Below are positions 6,230 to 13,169 of a DNA stretch of 13,169 nucleotides, piece by piece (position 1 is the stretch's first letter; the number at the start of each line of letters is the position of its first letter). The position numbers and the translations under genes are program-made. This stretch comes from JACRAR01 sp041674465. Its GTDB lineage: Bacteria > Pseudomonadota > Gammaproteobacteria > Burkholderiales > Rhodocyclaceae. The stretch is from the NCBI GenBank assembly GCA_041674465.1, contig JBAYVV010000110.1:1-13169 (forward strand), in the 5' to 3' direction. Below the pieces are notes generated by a model that did no database searches, was not told the DNA's origin, and saw only the letters and a program-made list of their open reading frames with translations.

Positions 6230-7333
6230 ATGAGCGTTCATTTTTCCTACAGCTTCGAACCACGGTCTGCAGATGCCCAATCCAGGAATGCTGCTCCGAT
6301 CGAAAACACGCTGTTTCGCATACTTGCTGCAATCCGCCGCGACGGTTCGATTGGACGGGCCGCCGAAAGCCTTGGACTTTCCTACCGCTACGTCTGGGGT
6401 TATCTCAAGAAACAGGAAGCTGTGATTGGCCAAAAGCTTTTTTCCAACGAGGCCGGCAAGGCCGCGCGCTTGTCAGAATTCGGCGAACGCCTGCTGTGGG
6501 CTGAACAGCGCACGCTGGCGCGGGCAGCCCCCAGCGCGGAAGCACTTGCCGCGCGGCTGGATAGCGAATTGCTGCTGGCCTTGCATCCCGAACTCAAGAA
6601 GATATCCGTCAGTGCCAGCCACGATCTGTTGTTCGGTACCTTGCGCGATTGCGCGCTCCAGTCTTCCAAGGTGTTGCTCGACATCGATTTCGTCGGCAGC
6701 GGGAGTGCGCTCGAACGGCTCAACCGTGATGAATGCGTCATGGCCGGCATGCATTTGCCCCTCGACCATTCTCATTTGTGTCGGCGTGGGTCTTTTGTTC
6801 ACTCGGAACTTGGCCGTCATCTGCGCCTGGGTGACCACAAGATGATTCGCTTTGCATCGCGCCAGCAGGGGCTGATGGTGGCACGCGGCAATCCGCTGGG
6901 CATCACTTCACTCACGGACTTGCTGCGACCCGCAGTGAGTTTCGTTAATCGCCAGCCGGATTCGGGCACACGCATACTGCTTGACCAACTGCTGAAGCAC
7001 TACCATATTTCATCGGGAATGATTACCGGCTACGAGAGCGCAGAGACCACCCATTTGTCGGTTGCCGCGACTGTTGCCGCTGGCTATGCGTCATGCGGCT
7101 TCGGCCTGCTTGCCGCTGCGACTCACTTCAACCTGGACTTTGTGCCGATGCTGCGTGAATGGTATTTCATCGTTTGCCGCAAGCCTCAACTCGAAAGCGA
7201 CGCTGTGCAGACCGTTATCGCGGTACTCCGCAGTGAGGACTTTCGCAAATTGGCGAATTCGATTCCCGGCTACTCGGCCGATTTCGCCGGGGAAATCATC
7301 TCGTTGAGGCAAACGCTCCCCTGGTACAAATAG
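6230..7333 (+). CDS. One-component regulator: ModE-type HTH plus periplasmic-binding-like sensor
   Basis: This 367-residue cytoplasmic regulator starts with a ModE/LysR-type winged helix-turn-helix (about residues 24-90), seen in IRRDGSIGRAAESLGLSYRY and the following helix. The C-terminal part (about 125-345) is a PBP-like domain of the kind fused to such HTHs: ISVSASHDLLFGTL (125-138), DFVGSGSALERL (153-164), FVNRQPDSGTRILLDQLL (238-255) and THLSVAATVAAGYASCGFGL (274-293). It lacks the Mop/TOBE domains of classical ModE, so it probably senses its ligand, perhaps molybdate, tungstate or a cofactor-related molecule, through the binding-protein fold. It is divergent from the aldehyde dehydrogenase and may act on that 202-bp region, on itself, or on the molybdenum genes. 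No clear Shine-Dalgarno precedes ATG 6230, yet it is the only ATG that keeps the whole HTH. It is not an AAA+ sigma-54 activator. Its stop lies 3 bp from the convergent gene end. Confidence 0.85.
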   Translation: MSVHFSYSFEPRSADAQSRNAAPIENTLFRILAAIRRDGSIGRAAESLGLSYRYVWGYLKKQEAVIGQKLFSNEAGKAARLSEFGERLLWAEQRTLARAAPSAEALAARLDSELLLALHPELKKISVSASHDLLFGTLRDCALQSSKVLLDIDFVGSGSALERLNRDECVMAGMHLPLDHSHLCRRGSFVHSELGRHLRLGDHKMIRFASRQQGLMVARGNPLGITSLTDLLRPAVSFVNRQPDSGTRILLDQLLKHYHISSGMITGYESAETTHLSVAATVAAGYASCGFGLLAAATHFNLDFVPMLREWYFIVCRKPQLESDAVQTVIAVLRSEDFRKLANSIPGYSADFAGEIISLRQTLPWYK

Positions 7334-7336
7334 AGC

Positions 7337-8041
7337 TTAACCAGCGATTGGTCTCAGCTTGTCGTCAAACTGGTCAAGCGTGACGAATTTCAATGGTTGC
7401 AGGTTTTCCAGGGTCTGCAAGCGCTGACGATATTCCGCAACGATGCTCACCCGTTCTTCCTGGGTGATATACGGCACGTGATAGCCGACAAAAGGCGGCA
7501 GGACGCTCATCCCGACATAGGCCAGTGTGCCGCGCATGATCGGGCGCAACATGTCTTCGAGCGGGCCATGAATACTGCCTTCGATCAGCATGTGCTGGCG
7601 TGCCCCCATGGTGACGGTCAGCATGGTTTTCTTGCCGACCAGTCCGCCACGGTCGTATATACGTTTGCCGCCATACACCGGCCCGGACAGGAAGACCCGG
7701 TCAAACCAGCCCTTGAGTATGGCCGGTACAGACCACCAGTAAATCGGGAAATTGAAGATCACCAAATCCGCCCACATCAACTTCTCAAACTCGGCCAGGA
7801 TGTCCGGCGCAAGCGTATTGTTTGCGTGGTTGTGGCGTTGCTCCAGGGCATAGACAAGATAGTCGGGATTAGCCCTGCTGCCGAAGTCGGCGGCGCTGGT
7901 CACGGGATTCCAGTTCATTGCATAGAGATCGGATACCTGGACGTTGTGCCCCAACGCCCCCAGTTCGCTGACGGCGACATCTTTCAGCGCAGTATTGAAA
8001 GACTGGAGTTCGTAGTGAGCGTGGACGATCAGCACATTCAT
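7337..8041 (-). CDS. Flavodoxin-fold NAD(P)H:quinone oxidoreductase
   Basis: This 234-residue protein belongs to the NQO1/KefF-like flavodoxin-2 family, cytoplasmic FMN or FAD enzymes that reduce quinones by two electrons with NAD(P)H. The N-terminus MNVLIVHAHYELQSFN (1-16) is the first strand and flavin phosphate loop. FNFPIYWWSVPAILKGWFDR (96-115) is the family's core motif, and TVTMGARQHM (142-151) is the second flavin-contacting region. Its ATG overlaps the mobB stop in an ATGA, with AGGAAA as Shine-Dalgarno inside the end of mobB, so it is the last gene of the dehydrogenase-mobB-reductase unit and translationally coupled. Substrate is unknown; detoxification of quinones formed from aromatic substrates is one possibility. 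Confidence 0.88.
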   Translation of the reverse strand: MNVLIVHAHYELQSFNTALKDVAVSELGALGHNVQVSDLYAMNWNPVTSAADFGSRANPDYLVYALEQRHNHANNTLAPDILAEFEKLMWADLVIFNFPIYWWSVPAILKGWFDRVFLSGPVYGGKRIYDRGGLVGKKTMLTVTMGARQHMLIEGSIHGPLEDMLRPIMRGTLAYVGMSVLPPFVGYHVPYITQEERVSIVAEYRQRLQTLENLQPLKFVTLDQFDDKLRPIAG

Positions 8042-8736
8042 GGTGGTTGGTTTCCTATCGGGTTATTTGGAAGTGGAGGGAAGGCAATTTCAGCTGGGGT
8101 CGTTTTGCGAATATTGACATTTGATCGTCCAGCAAAAGTCTGGCAACTTCGACGATGAGGAACTTCGATGGCGTCTCGACTCTCTACCGAAAGTGGAAGT
8201 TTGAACGGTTCATCAATTCCAGGGGTAGCGAAGCGCTGCGCTATGAATTCTGCGATCGTCTCCGGTCGATTGAGATCGAAAACGGGAATGTCGATCTTTA
8301 CGGATTCGATTGAGTCCGTAGCGAGTGCGATGACATGCGGATCTGTCGCTGCCAACATCGGATGACCAAGGCTTGGCCGGTACACCTCGATTTTTGGGAT
8401 CGGCGCCAATTTGAAACCTTCAACAATAACCAGGTCGAGTGATTCCAAACGAAGCTTGGACACCAGATCAGATAGAGATGGCTCCTTGGGGATATTGTTC
8501 TCGACGACCAGGGCCCATCTGCGATCTGACCCTACCAGAACCTGTTCTGCCCCTGCCTTGCGAAGCTCATAGCTGTCTTTCCCCGGCTTATCGATATCAA
8601 ATTCGGGATGTGCGCGCTTGATGAGGGCAACGCGCAAGCCACTTGCTTTGAGCAGCGGGATTAACTTCAGCAGTAGCGTTGTCTTGCCGCTACCACTTTC
8701 GGCAGCAAAGCCGATAAGGGGGAAGGGAATCTGCAT
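8038..8736 (-). CDS. mobB: Molybdenum-cofactor guanylylation accessory GTPase MobB, with C-terminal tail
   Basis: MobB is a P-loop GTP-binding protein that assists attachment of GMP to molybdopterin. The core is clear: Walker A AESGSGKTT (12-20), the MobB signature HPEFDIDKPGKDSYELRKAG (43-62) and DLVIVEGFK (101-109). The family domain ends near residue 170, the usual full length. Here about 62 more residues follow (171-232), polar and proline-rich at the end, with no domain I recognise. The tail may come from loss of an original stop codon, or be a real addition. The start has CAGGAGA about 12 bases upstream, and the gene follows the aldehyde dehydrogenase by 27 bp. Local GC content, counted by hand in two lines, is about 52%, lower than in hcrA (about 67%). 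No mobA is in the window. Confidence 0.9.
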   Translation of the reverse strand: MQIPFPLIGFAAESGSGKTTLLLKLIPLLKASGLRVALIKRAHPEFDIDKPGKDSYELRKAGAEQVLVGSDRRWALVVENNIPKEPSLSDLVSKLRLESLDLVIVEGFKLAPIPKIEVYRPSLGHPMLAATDPHVIALATDSIESVKIDIPVFDLNRPETIAEFIAQRFATPGIDEPFKLPLSVESRDAIEVPHRRSCQTFAGRSNVNIRKTTPAEIAFPPLPNNPIGNQPP

Positions 8737-8763
8737 CAGTCAGTTTGTCTCCTGAACAACTGC

Positions 8764-10188
8764 TCAGGATTTCATGATCTTCAGTGTCTGGATCGAAGTA
8801 TATTCCTCCAGCCCATACCGGCCGAACTCGACACCGATTCCTGATTGCTTGACACCGCCAAAGGGTGCATTGGGCTGGATCGCGCCATGCTCATTTACCC
8901 AAGCTGTCCCGCACTCTAGACGTAATGCGAGTTCCGCTGCCTTGACCTTGTCTTTCGACCAGATCGAACCTCCCAATCCGTTGCTGCTGTTATTGGCACG
9001 CGCAATGACTTCATCAATATCCTTGTATTTGATCACCGGCACTATGGGGCCAAACTGCTCTTCATCTACAAGCCTCACGCCATCGCTGATATCCGCAACC
9101 ACGGTCGGCTCGAAGAAATAACCCTTGCCCGGACGGACTTTGCCGCCCGACAGAAATCGTGCGCCATGAGCACGCGCATCTTCCGCAAGCTCCTTGACGA
9201 TTTCCAGCTGTTCCTTGTTTTGTACCGGTCCCAGTTTTGTACCCTTTTCCAGGCCGTCGCCGACGATGGTTTGCCTGGCGATGCTTGCCAGTTCGGCACA
9301 CACTTCCTCGTAGATGCTTTCATGTACATACAGGCGCTTGAGGCAGGCACAAGTCTGGCCGTTGTTATGGAAACATGCGCCGAACAACTTGGGTGCGATG
9401 GCCTTCGGGTCGACATCGGGCAGCACGATGCCGGCATCGTTGCCGCCCAATTCCAGCGTCAGGCGCTTCAGGTTGCCTGCGGCATCCTTCATGATGCTCT
9501 TGCCGGTGGGCGTGGAGCCGGTGAAGACGATTTTGTCGATGCCAGGATGCCTGGCGATTGCAACGCCGACGTCGGTGCCCCCGGTGACCACATTCAATAC
9601 GCCCGGAGGCAGCAGTTCATTCGCCAGTTCGACGAAGCGAATGGTAGACAAAGGCGTCAGTTCCGAGGGCTTGATCACCACCGTGTTGCCTGCTCGCAGC
9701 GCCGGGATGACGTGCCAAACGGCTATCATCAGCGGCCAATTCCAGGGCGTGATGGAACCGACGACACCCAGCGGCTTGCGATGCACTTCGATGCGTGCAT
9801 CGTCGTTGTCCTGGATTACTTCGACCGGCAAGTCAAGGTCGGCCGTTACATGCGCCCAGGCCGTGGCGCCGCCGACTTCCATGCCAGAGCCGACGTGATT
9901 CAATCCCTGCATGGGCTTGCCGGTTTCCTTCGTCACCAGTTCCATCAGTTCGGGCATGTTGGCCTCAAGAGCCGAAGCAATGGCATGCATCAGACGCTTG
10001 CGCTCCGCGTCGGGCGTGTGGCTCCAGGCGGGGAAAGCGGCACGGGCTGCGGCAACCGCCTGGTTTACGTGAGAGGCATCACCCTCTTGAGCTTTGGCAA
10101 AGGATTCACCCGTTGCCGGATTGATCACATCGAAAGTTTTGTTGGCTGAGACCTGCTGACCGGCAATTACCATGTTGAAAGACTTCAT
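8764..10188 (-). CDS. NAD(P)-dependent aldehyde dehydrogenase, possible aromatic-aldehyde enzyme
   Basis: This 474-residue enzyme has the normal aldehyde dehydrogenase length and catalytic set: Asn150 in TPWNWP, Lys173 in VIKPSE, FTGST (222-226), Glu246 in LELGGNDAG, and nucleophile Cys280 in NNGQTCACLKR. The ELGGND and LKRLYVHE blocks resemble the AldA-like aldehyde dehydrogenase subfamily rather than the ExaC type upstream in the window. The substrate cannot be read from sequence. Because hcrAB lie immediately upstream on the same strand, 4-hydroxybenzaldehyde (made from p-cresol) is an attractive guess, but it is inference only. The start is supported by GAGGAA about 8 bases upstream. It heads a three-gene unit with mobB and the quinone reductase. 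Confidence 0.9.
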   Translation of the reverse strand: MKSFNMVIAGQQVSANKTFDVINPATGESFAKAQEGDASHVNQAVAAARAAFPAWSHTPDAERKRLMHAIASALEANMPELMELVTKETGKPMQGLNHVGSGMEVGGATAWAHVTADLDLPVEVIQDNDDARIEVHRKPLGVVGSITPWNWPLMIAVWHVIPALRAGNTVVIKPSELTPLSTIRFVELANELLPPGVLNVVTGGTDVGVAIARHPGIDKIVFTGSTPTGKSIMKDAAGNLKRLTLELGGNDAGIVLPDVDPKAIAPKLFGACFHNNGQTCACLKRLYVHESIYEEVCAELASIARQTIVGDGLEKGTKLGPVQNKEQLEIVKELAEDARAHGARFLSGGKVRPGKGYFFEPTVVADISDGVRLVDEEQFGPIVPVIKYKDIDEVIARANNSSNGLGGSIWSKDKVKAAELALRLECGTAWVNEHGAIQPNAPFGGVKQSGIGVEFGRYGLEEYTSIQTLKIMKS

Positions 10189-10497
10189 TGCTGTTCCTCA
10201 ATAATCGAAAGGTTGAAGACATTGATCCAAGCCGGCGAAGCTTAATCGAAAATGGCTGTAACCCAGGAACAGCAAGGATTTCGAAGAAAGATGACTGCAA
10301 ATAATTACCGGATATTTTGCTCAGTTACCTGTTCCGGCGCAGGTGGTTGACGCAGGCAAACCAATTGTCGAATTTATACTTCGGAATGAAATTGCATAGG
10401 TTGCGAATCAGAGTTTCTGATCCGGCGCCGCCGCGCGCGAGGGTTCGCAAGCCGAACATCTGGTCATTACAGAGGTTCGGCTTGATGAGGAAAAGTG
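10189..10497. other. Gene-free region between hcrB and the aldehyde dehydrogenase unit
   Basis: This 309-bp stretch holds no convincing gene; its short open frames lack start signals and family resemblance. It should carry the promoter of the dehydrogenase-mobB-reductase unit. On the minus strand a TATAAA lies around 10375 but without a good -35 partner, and I see no sigma-54 site. Besides the hairpin annotated separately it contains ATCAGA-GTT-TCTGAT (10407-10421), a 6-bp inverted repeat that may be an operator or small hairpin. Confidence 0.6.
10448..10484 (-). terminator. Long hairpin after hcrB, possible terminator
   Basis: CAAGCCGAAC (10448-10457) pairs perfectly with GTTCGGCTTG (10475-10484). 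Inside, after one mismatch, TCTG (10459-10462) pairs with CAGA (10470-10473), leaving a 7-base loop. The hairpin begins 13 bases after the hcrB stop. No T-tract follows on the minus strand, so termination would need Rho, or the hairpin protects the mRNA 3' end. A copy of the arm, GTTCG at 10443-10447, can pair with 10453-10457 instead, offering a competing fold. Confidence 0.55.
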
Positions 10498-11517
10498 CTA
10501 CAACACTTGCCGCGTGACGCGCATGCGAGTCTCGGACATGTCGTCGCCGCGTAGTTCGCGCAGGGCGTAGGCGACGAATTCGGGAACCACGTCCTTGCGC
10601 CAGTACAGGTCGAGATCGGTGTTGTCCATCGGCTTGGCGACTGCACCGGCTCTTTTGCCTGCTGCCGCGATCGCCTCATCGGTGAGTTTGCTGCCGACCA
10701 GGAGTTGTCCGACATCCGTCACCAGCGGATGCGAGGACACCGCGCCAAGAACGATGCGTGCGTCCTCGACCGTGCCGTCCGGCGCGCTGCGTACCGCAGC
10801 CGCCACACCGAGCAGCGGAAAGTCAAATGACCCGCGCCGGCGCAGTTTCCAGTAGGTGCTCTTCCATCCGGTCAGGTCGGGTAGCATCACATCGGTGAGG
10901 ATTTCATCGCGGCGGCGCGTGAGATAGTCGATGCCGTCGTTGTGATAGAGCTCGTTGAGCGCCAGGTCACGTTCGCCCTCGGCCGAGATCAGGCGCACCC
11001 TGGCGCCCAGCGAAATCAGCGCCGGTGCCGTGTCAGTCGACGACACGGCAAGGCAGCGCTTGCTGCGCGTGGCGACCCAGCAGGTCTGGCCGTCGCGCTT
11101 CATGCAGAAGTCGATGGCGCGGCGCCAGTCCTCGTTCTGGTTGTAGTAGAGGCAGCGCGTGTCGAGGCAAAGGTTGCCGCCGAGCGTACCCATGTTGCGC
11201 AGATGCGGCGAGGCCACTTGCGCCGCGGCCTGCCACAGGCCGCGATAGTTTTCTCGCACTTGCGGCGTGGCCACCACTTCGCTGAGCGTGAGCCCGGCGC
11301 CGAGCGTCAGTCCCTTGCCGTTGGCAATACGTTTCAAGCCTTCGACCTGGCGCAGCGAGACCAGCGTCGCCGGTGTCTGCTGGCGGCGCTTCATGTTCGG
11401 CAGCAGGTCGGTGCCGCCAGCGATCAACATGGCATCGCTGCCTTCTGCCGCCAGGATGTGCGCAGCTTCGGCTACGCTGCGCGGCGCATGATATTTGAAC
11501 CAGGGCAGTCGCATCAT
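10498..11517 (-). CDS. hcrB: 4-hydroxybenzoyl-CoA reductase, beta (FAD and [4Fe-4S]) subunit
   Basis: HcrB carries FAD and an extra [4Fe-4S] cluster in the enzyme that reductively removes the hydroxyl group from 4-hydroxybenzoyl-CoA, giving benzoyl-CoA. The 339 residues begin with the FAD-binding fold of the xanthine dehydrogenase family: LIAGGTDLLP (31-40) and NMGTLGGNLC (108-117). The next segment is the insertion peculiar to this enzyme, with cysteines at 122, 138, 146 and 155. As I recall, these are the numbers of the cluster ligands in Thauera aromatica HcrB, which separates it from ordinary CO- or xanthine-dehydrogenase medium subunits. A further cysteine is at 117. Its ATG overlaps the hcrA stop (ATGA). 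Electrons are thought to enter through this subunit from ferredoxin. Confidence 0.93.
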   Translation of the reverse strand: MMRLPWFKYHAPRSVAEAAHILAAEGSDAMLIAGGTDLLPNMKRRQQTPATLVSLRQVEGLKRIANGKGLTLGAGLTLSEVVATPQVRENYRGLWQAAAQVASPHLRNMGTLGGNLCLDTRCLYYNQNEDWRRAIDFCMKRDGQTCWVATRSKRCLAVSSTDTAPALISLGARVRLISAEGERDLALNELYHNDGIDYLTRRRDEILTDVMLPDLTGWKSTYWKLRRRGSFDFPLLGVAAAVRSAPDGTVEDARIVLGAVSSHPLVTDVGQLLVGSKLTDEAIAAAGKRAGAVAKPMDNTDLDLYWRKDVVPEFVAYALRELRGDDMSETRMRVTRQVL

Positions 11518-13169
11518 GATGCGGTCACCTCCAAGCGGGATTGTGCGGAGTGTGAGGATTGCCTGGAGACATTCTTGGATTCATTGCCATCGCCGCCCTC
11601 AGTGGGCGGCAGCACGAACACGGCTTCCGGATAAGGCACCTCGGGGAATGACTCCGGCCCGACACGCGGTGTTTTGCCTTCGCGTTTCAGCACCAGAGCG
11701 CGCAGGATTTTGTCGGGGGTGATCGGCACTTCGTCGATGCGCACGCCGACTGCATCCCAGATCGCATTGGCGACCGCCGGCATCACCGGCAACAGTGGGC
11801 CCTGGCCGGCTTCCTTGGCGCCGAACGGGCAGTTCGGGTCGGGATCCTCGACCAGCATCACTTCCACCTCCGGCATGTCCAGCGAGGTCGGTGTCTTGTA
11901 CTCGAGCATCGAGGGAATCCTGTGCACCAGTGCAGCGGAAAGCTTGGGCGGCAGGCGGCGGAAGGCCTGTTCCTCCATGAGTGCCTCGCTCAGCCCCATA
12001 TACACGCCGCCGATCACCTGGCCGCGTGCATGAACGGCATTGATGGCGCGGCCGATGTCGTGGGCGACCCAGATCTTGTGGATATGCACCATCCCGGTGG
12101 CGCGATCGACTTCGGTCTCGACCACGCAGGCCGAGAAGGAGTAGGCGGGCGATGGACCGACTCCCGATCCCTTGTACTTGCCCGGCTGCTTGGGCGGCGA
12201 GTAGTTGCCGACTGTGCTGAGGGTGCCGAATTTCGTTTCGGCCAGCACCACGGCTTCGACGAAGCTCATGCCATGGTTCGGATTGTCGGCAGCGAACACG
12301 CGGCCCTGCGACATCACCACCTGCTCCGGCAGCGTATCCAGTTGTTCGGCAGCAGCAGCGGTGATCAGCTCCTGCACGCGGCCGGCGGCTTCCATCGCGG
12401 CATTGCCCATCATTACCGTGACGCGGCTGGAGTAGGAGCCGAGGTCGACCGGGGTCAGACCGGTATCGCCGGTCACGCAGCGCACCAAGGAGGTGTCGAT
12501 GCCCAGCACCTCGGCGACGATGGTCGCGAGCACGTCGTCTGAACCCTGTCCGACTTCCGTCGCGCCGCAATAGACCGTGACCTGCCCGCTACGGTCGAGC
12601 AGCAGTTGCACGCCGGAGTGCGGCATCTTGTTCCAGTAGATCGACACGCCCGCACCGGACATGTAGGTGCTGCAGGCGATGCCGATGCCTCTGCCTTCGG
12701 GCAGCTTGCCGTGCTTGTCCTTCCAGCCGGAGCGCTCGACCACCTGGCGGATGCACTCGGCCAGTCCGTTGGAACCGATCTTCAGCCAGTTGGCCGTCAG
12801 CGAATCGGCCTTGGTCACCATGTTCAGGCGCATCTCGGCCGGGTCGAGGCCGAGCTTGGCGGCGATCTTGTCGAGCTGCACTTCCTGGCCGAAGCGCGGC
12901 TGCGGCGTGCCGTGTCCGCGCTTTGGCCCGCAGGCCGGCTTGTTGGTAAACACGCGGCAGGCGTCGAACTTGAAACGCGGCAATTCGTAAGTGACCGGGG
13001 TCAGCACACCGCTGTAGAAGGTGCTGGCCGGGCCGTGCGAGCCGTAGGCGCCGCCATCAAGCAGAGTCTGCAAATGCACGGCGGTGAGCTTGCCGTCCTT
13101 GCTCACGCCGGTGCGGAATTTCATCAGGATCGGATGGCGGCCGCGGTGCTGGTAGAAAACTTCCTGGCG
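11514..13169 (-). CDS. hcrA: 4-hydroxybenzoyl-CoA reductase, alpha (molybdenum) subunit, partial
   Basis: HcrA is the molybdopterin-binding catalytic subunit, of the xanthine oxidase family, that reduces 4-hydroxybenzoyl-CoA to benzoyl-CoA and water. The frame is open to the window edge, so 551 C-terminal residues are seen; about 220 N-terminal residues are missing if it matches the usual length of around 770. Cofactor-binding stretches are CGPKRGHGTPQPRF (about visible residues 80-93), VYCGATEVGQGSDDVLATI, and VDLGSYSSRVTVMMGNA. Near the C-terminus FGAKEAGQGP holds the glutamate at the catalytic position of this family. The last 25 or so residues are polar and look like a loose tail. An internal methionine at 13124 is not the start. 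hcrB follows with a 4-bp overlap. The small [2Fe-2S] subunit gene hcrC is not visible and would have to lie upstream or elsewhere. Confidence 0.93.
   Translation of the reverse strand, partial: RQEVFYQHRGRHPILMKFRTGVSKDGKLTAVHLQTLLDGGAYGSHGPASTFYSGVLTPVTYELPRFKFDACRVFTNKPACGPKRGHGTPQPRFGQEVQLDKIAAKLGLDPAEMRLNMVTKADSLTANWLKIGSNGLAECIRQVVERSGWKDKHGKLPEGRGIGIACSTYMSGAGVSIYWNKMPHSGVQLLLDRSGQVTVYCGATEVGQGSDDVLATIVAEVLGIDTSLVRCVTGDTGLTPVDLGSYSSRVTVMMGNAAMEAAGRVQELITAAAAEQLDTLPEQVVMSQGRVFAADNPNHGMSFVEAVVLAETKFGTLSTVGNYSPPKQPGKYKGSGVGPSPAYSFSACVVETEVDRATGMVHIHKIWVAHDIGRAINAVHARGQVIGGVYMGLSEALMEEQAFRRLPPKLSAALVHRIPSMLEYKTPTSLDMPEVEVMLVEDPDPNCPFGAKEAGQGPLLPVMPAVANAIWDAVGVRIDEVPITPDKILRALVLKREGKTPRVGPESFPEVPYPEAVFVLPPTEGGDGNESKNVSRQSSHSAQSRLEVTAS

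Noticed and set aside
9166..10149. A 327-codon plus-strand open frame antisense to the second aldehyde dehydrogenase.
   Set aside because: No family motifs or Shine-Dalgarno; the minus-strand gene has full catalytic motifs.
1..13169. CRISPR arrays, tRNA or rRNA genes, insertion sequences, defence or phage genes.
   Set aside because: No regular direct repeats, cloverleaf sequences, transposase or phage-type proteins were seen on either strand.

Overview
The window looks like chromosomal DNA of an aromatic-degrading, probably denitrifying betaproteobacterium of the Thauera/Azoarcus/Sterolibacterium kind. The main reason is the last two genes, which encode the beta and alpha subunits of 4-hydroxybenzoyl-CoA reductase, an enzyme of anaerobic phenol, p-cresol and 4-hydroxybenzoate metabolism. 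A complete molybdate ABC transporter and a sigma-54 promoter fit the same picture. The taxonomic call is inference from gene content; nothing in the window fixes the species.

Layout, left to right. (1) Positions 1-3828, plus strand: the C-terminal end of a TonB-dependent outer-membrane receptor, a small exported protein with a sulfite-oxidase-like molybdopterin-binding fold, then modA-modB-modC. (2) Positions 3829-4029: a gene-free gap between converging units that holds a 24-bp imperfect palindrome. (3) Positions 4030-6027, minus strand: an ExaC/AcoD-type NAD-dependent aldehyde dehydrogenase followed by its usual partner, a DUF779 protein. A strong intrinsic terminator sits between the two. 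The dehydrogenase has an excellent sigma-54 promoter. (4) Positions 6230-7333, plus strand and divergent from the dehydrogenase: a one-component regulator with a ModE-type DNA-binding domain and a periplasmic-binding-protein-like sensor domain. (5) Positions 7337-10188, minus strand: a second aldehyde dehydrogenase, MobB, and a flavodoxin-fold NAD(P)H:quinone oxidoreductase, tightly packed as an operon. (6) Positions 10189-10497: a gene-free control region that contains a long hairpin just after hcrB. (7) Positions 10498-13169, minus strand: hcrB and most of hcrA, overlapping by 4 bp.

Molybdenum links most of the window: molybdate capture and import (ModABC, possibly the TonB receptor and its small partner), a ModE-like regulator, a molybdenum-cofactor protein (MobB), and a molybdenum hydroxylase-family enzyme (HcrAB) that uses the metal. 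The two aldehyde dehydrogenases are NAD(P)-type enzymes and need no molybdenum. They may supply carboxylic acids: acetaldehyde-type substrates for the first, and possibly an aromatic aldehyde such as 4-hydroxybenzaldehyde for the second. The third HcrABC subunit (HcrC, a 2[2Fe-2S] protein) is not in the window.

The least explained parts are the receptor/cysteine-free molybdopterin-fold pair next to modABC, the terminator separating the dehydrogenase from DUF779, the long C-terminal tail of MobB with its coupling to a quinone reductase, and the hairpin after hcrB.
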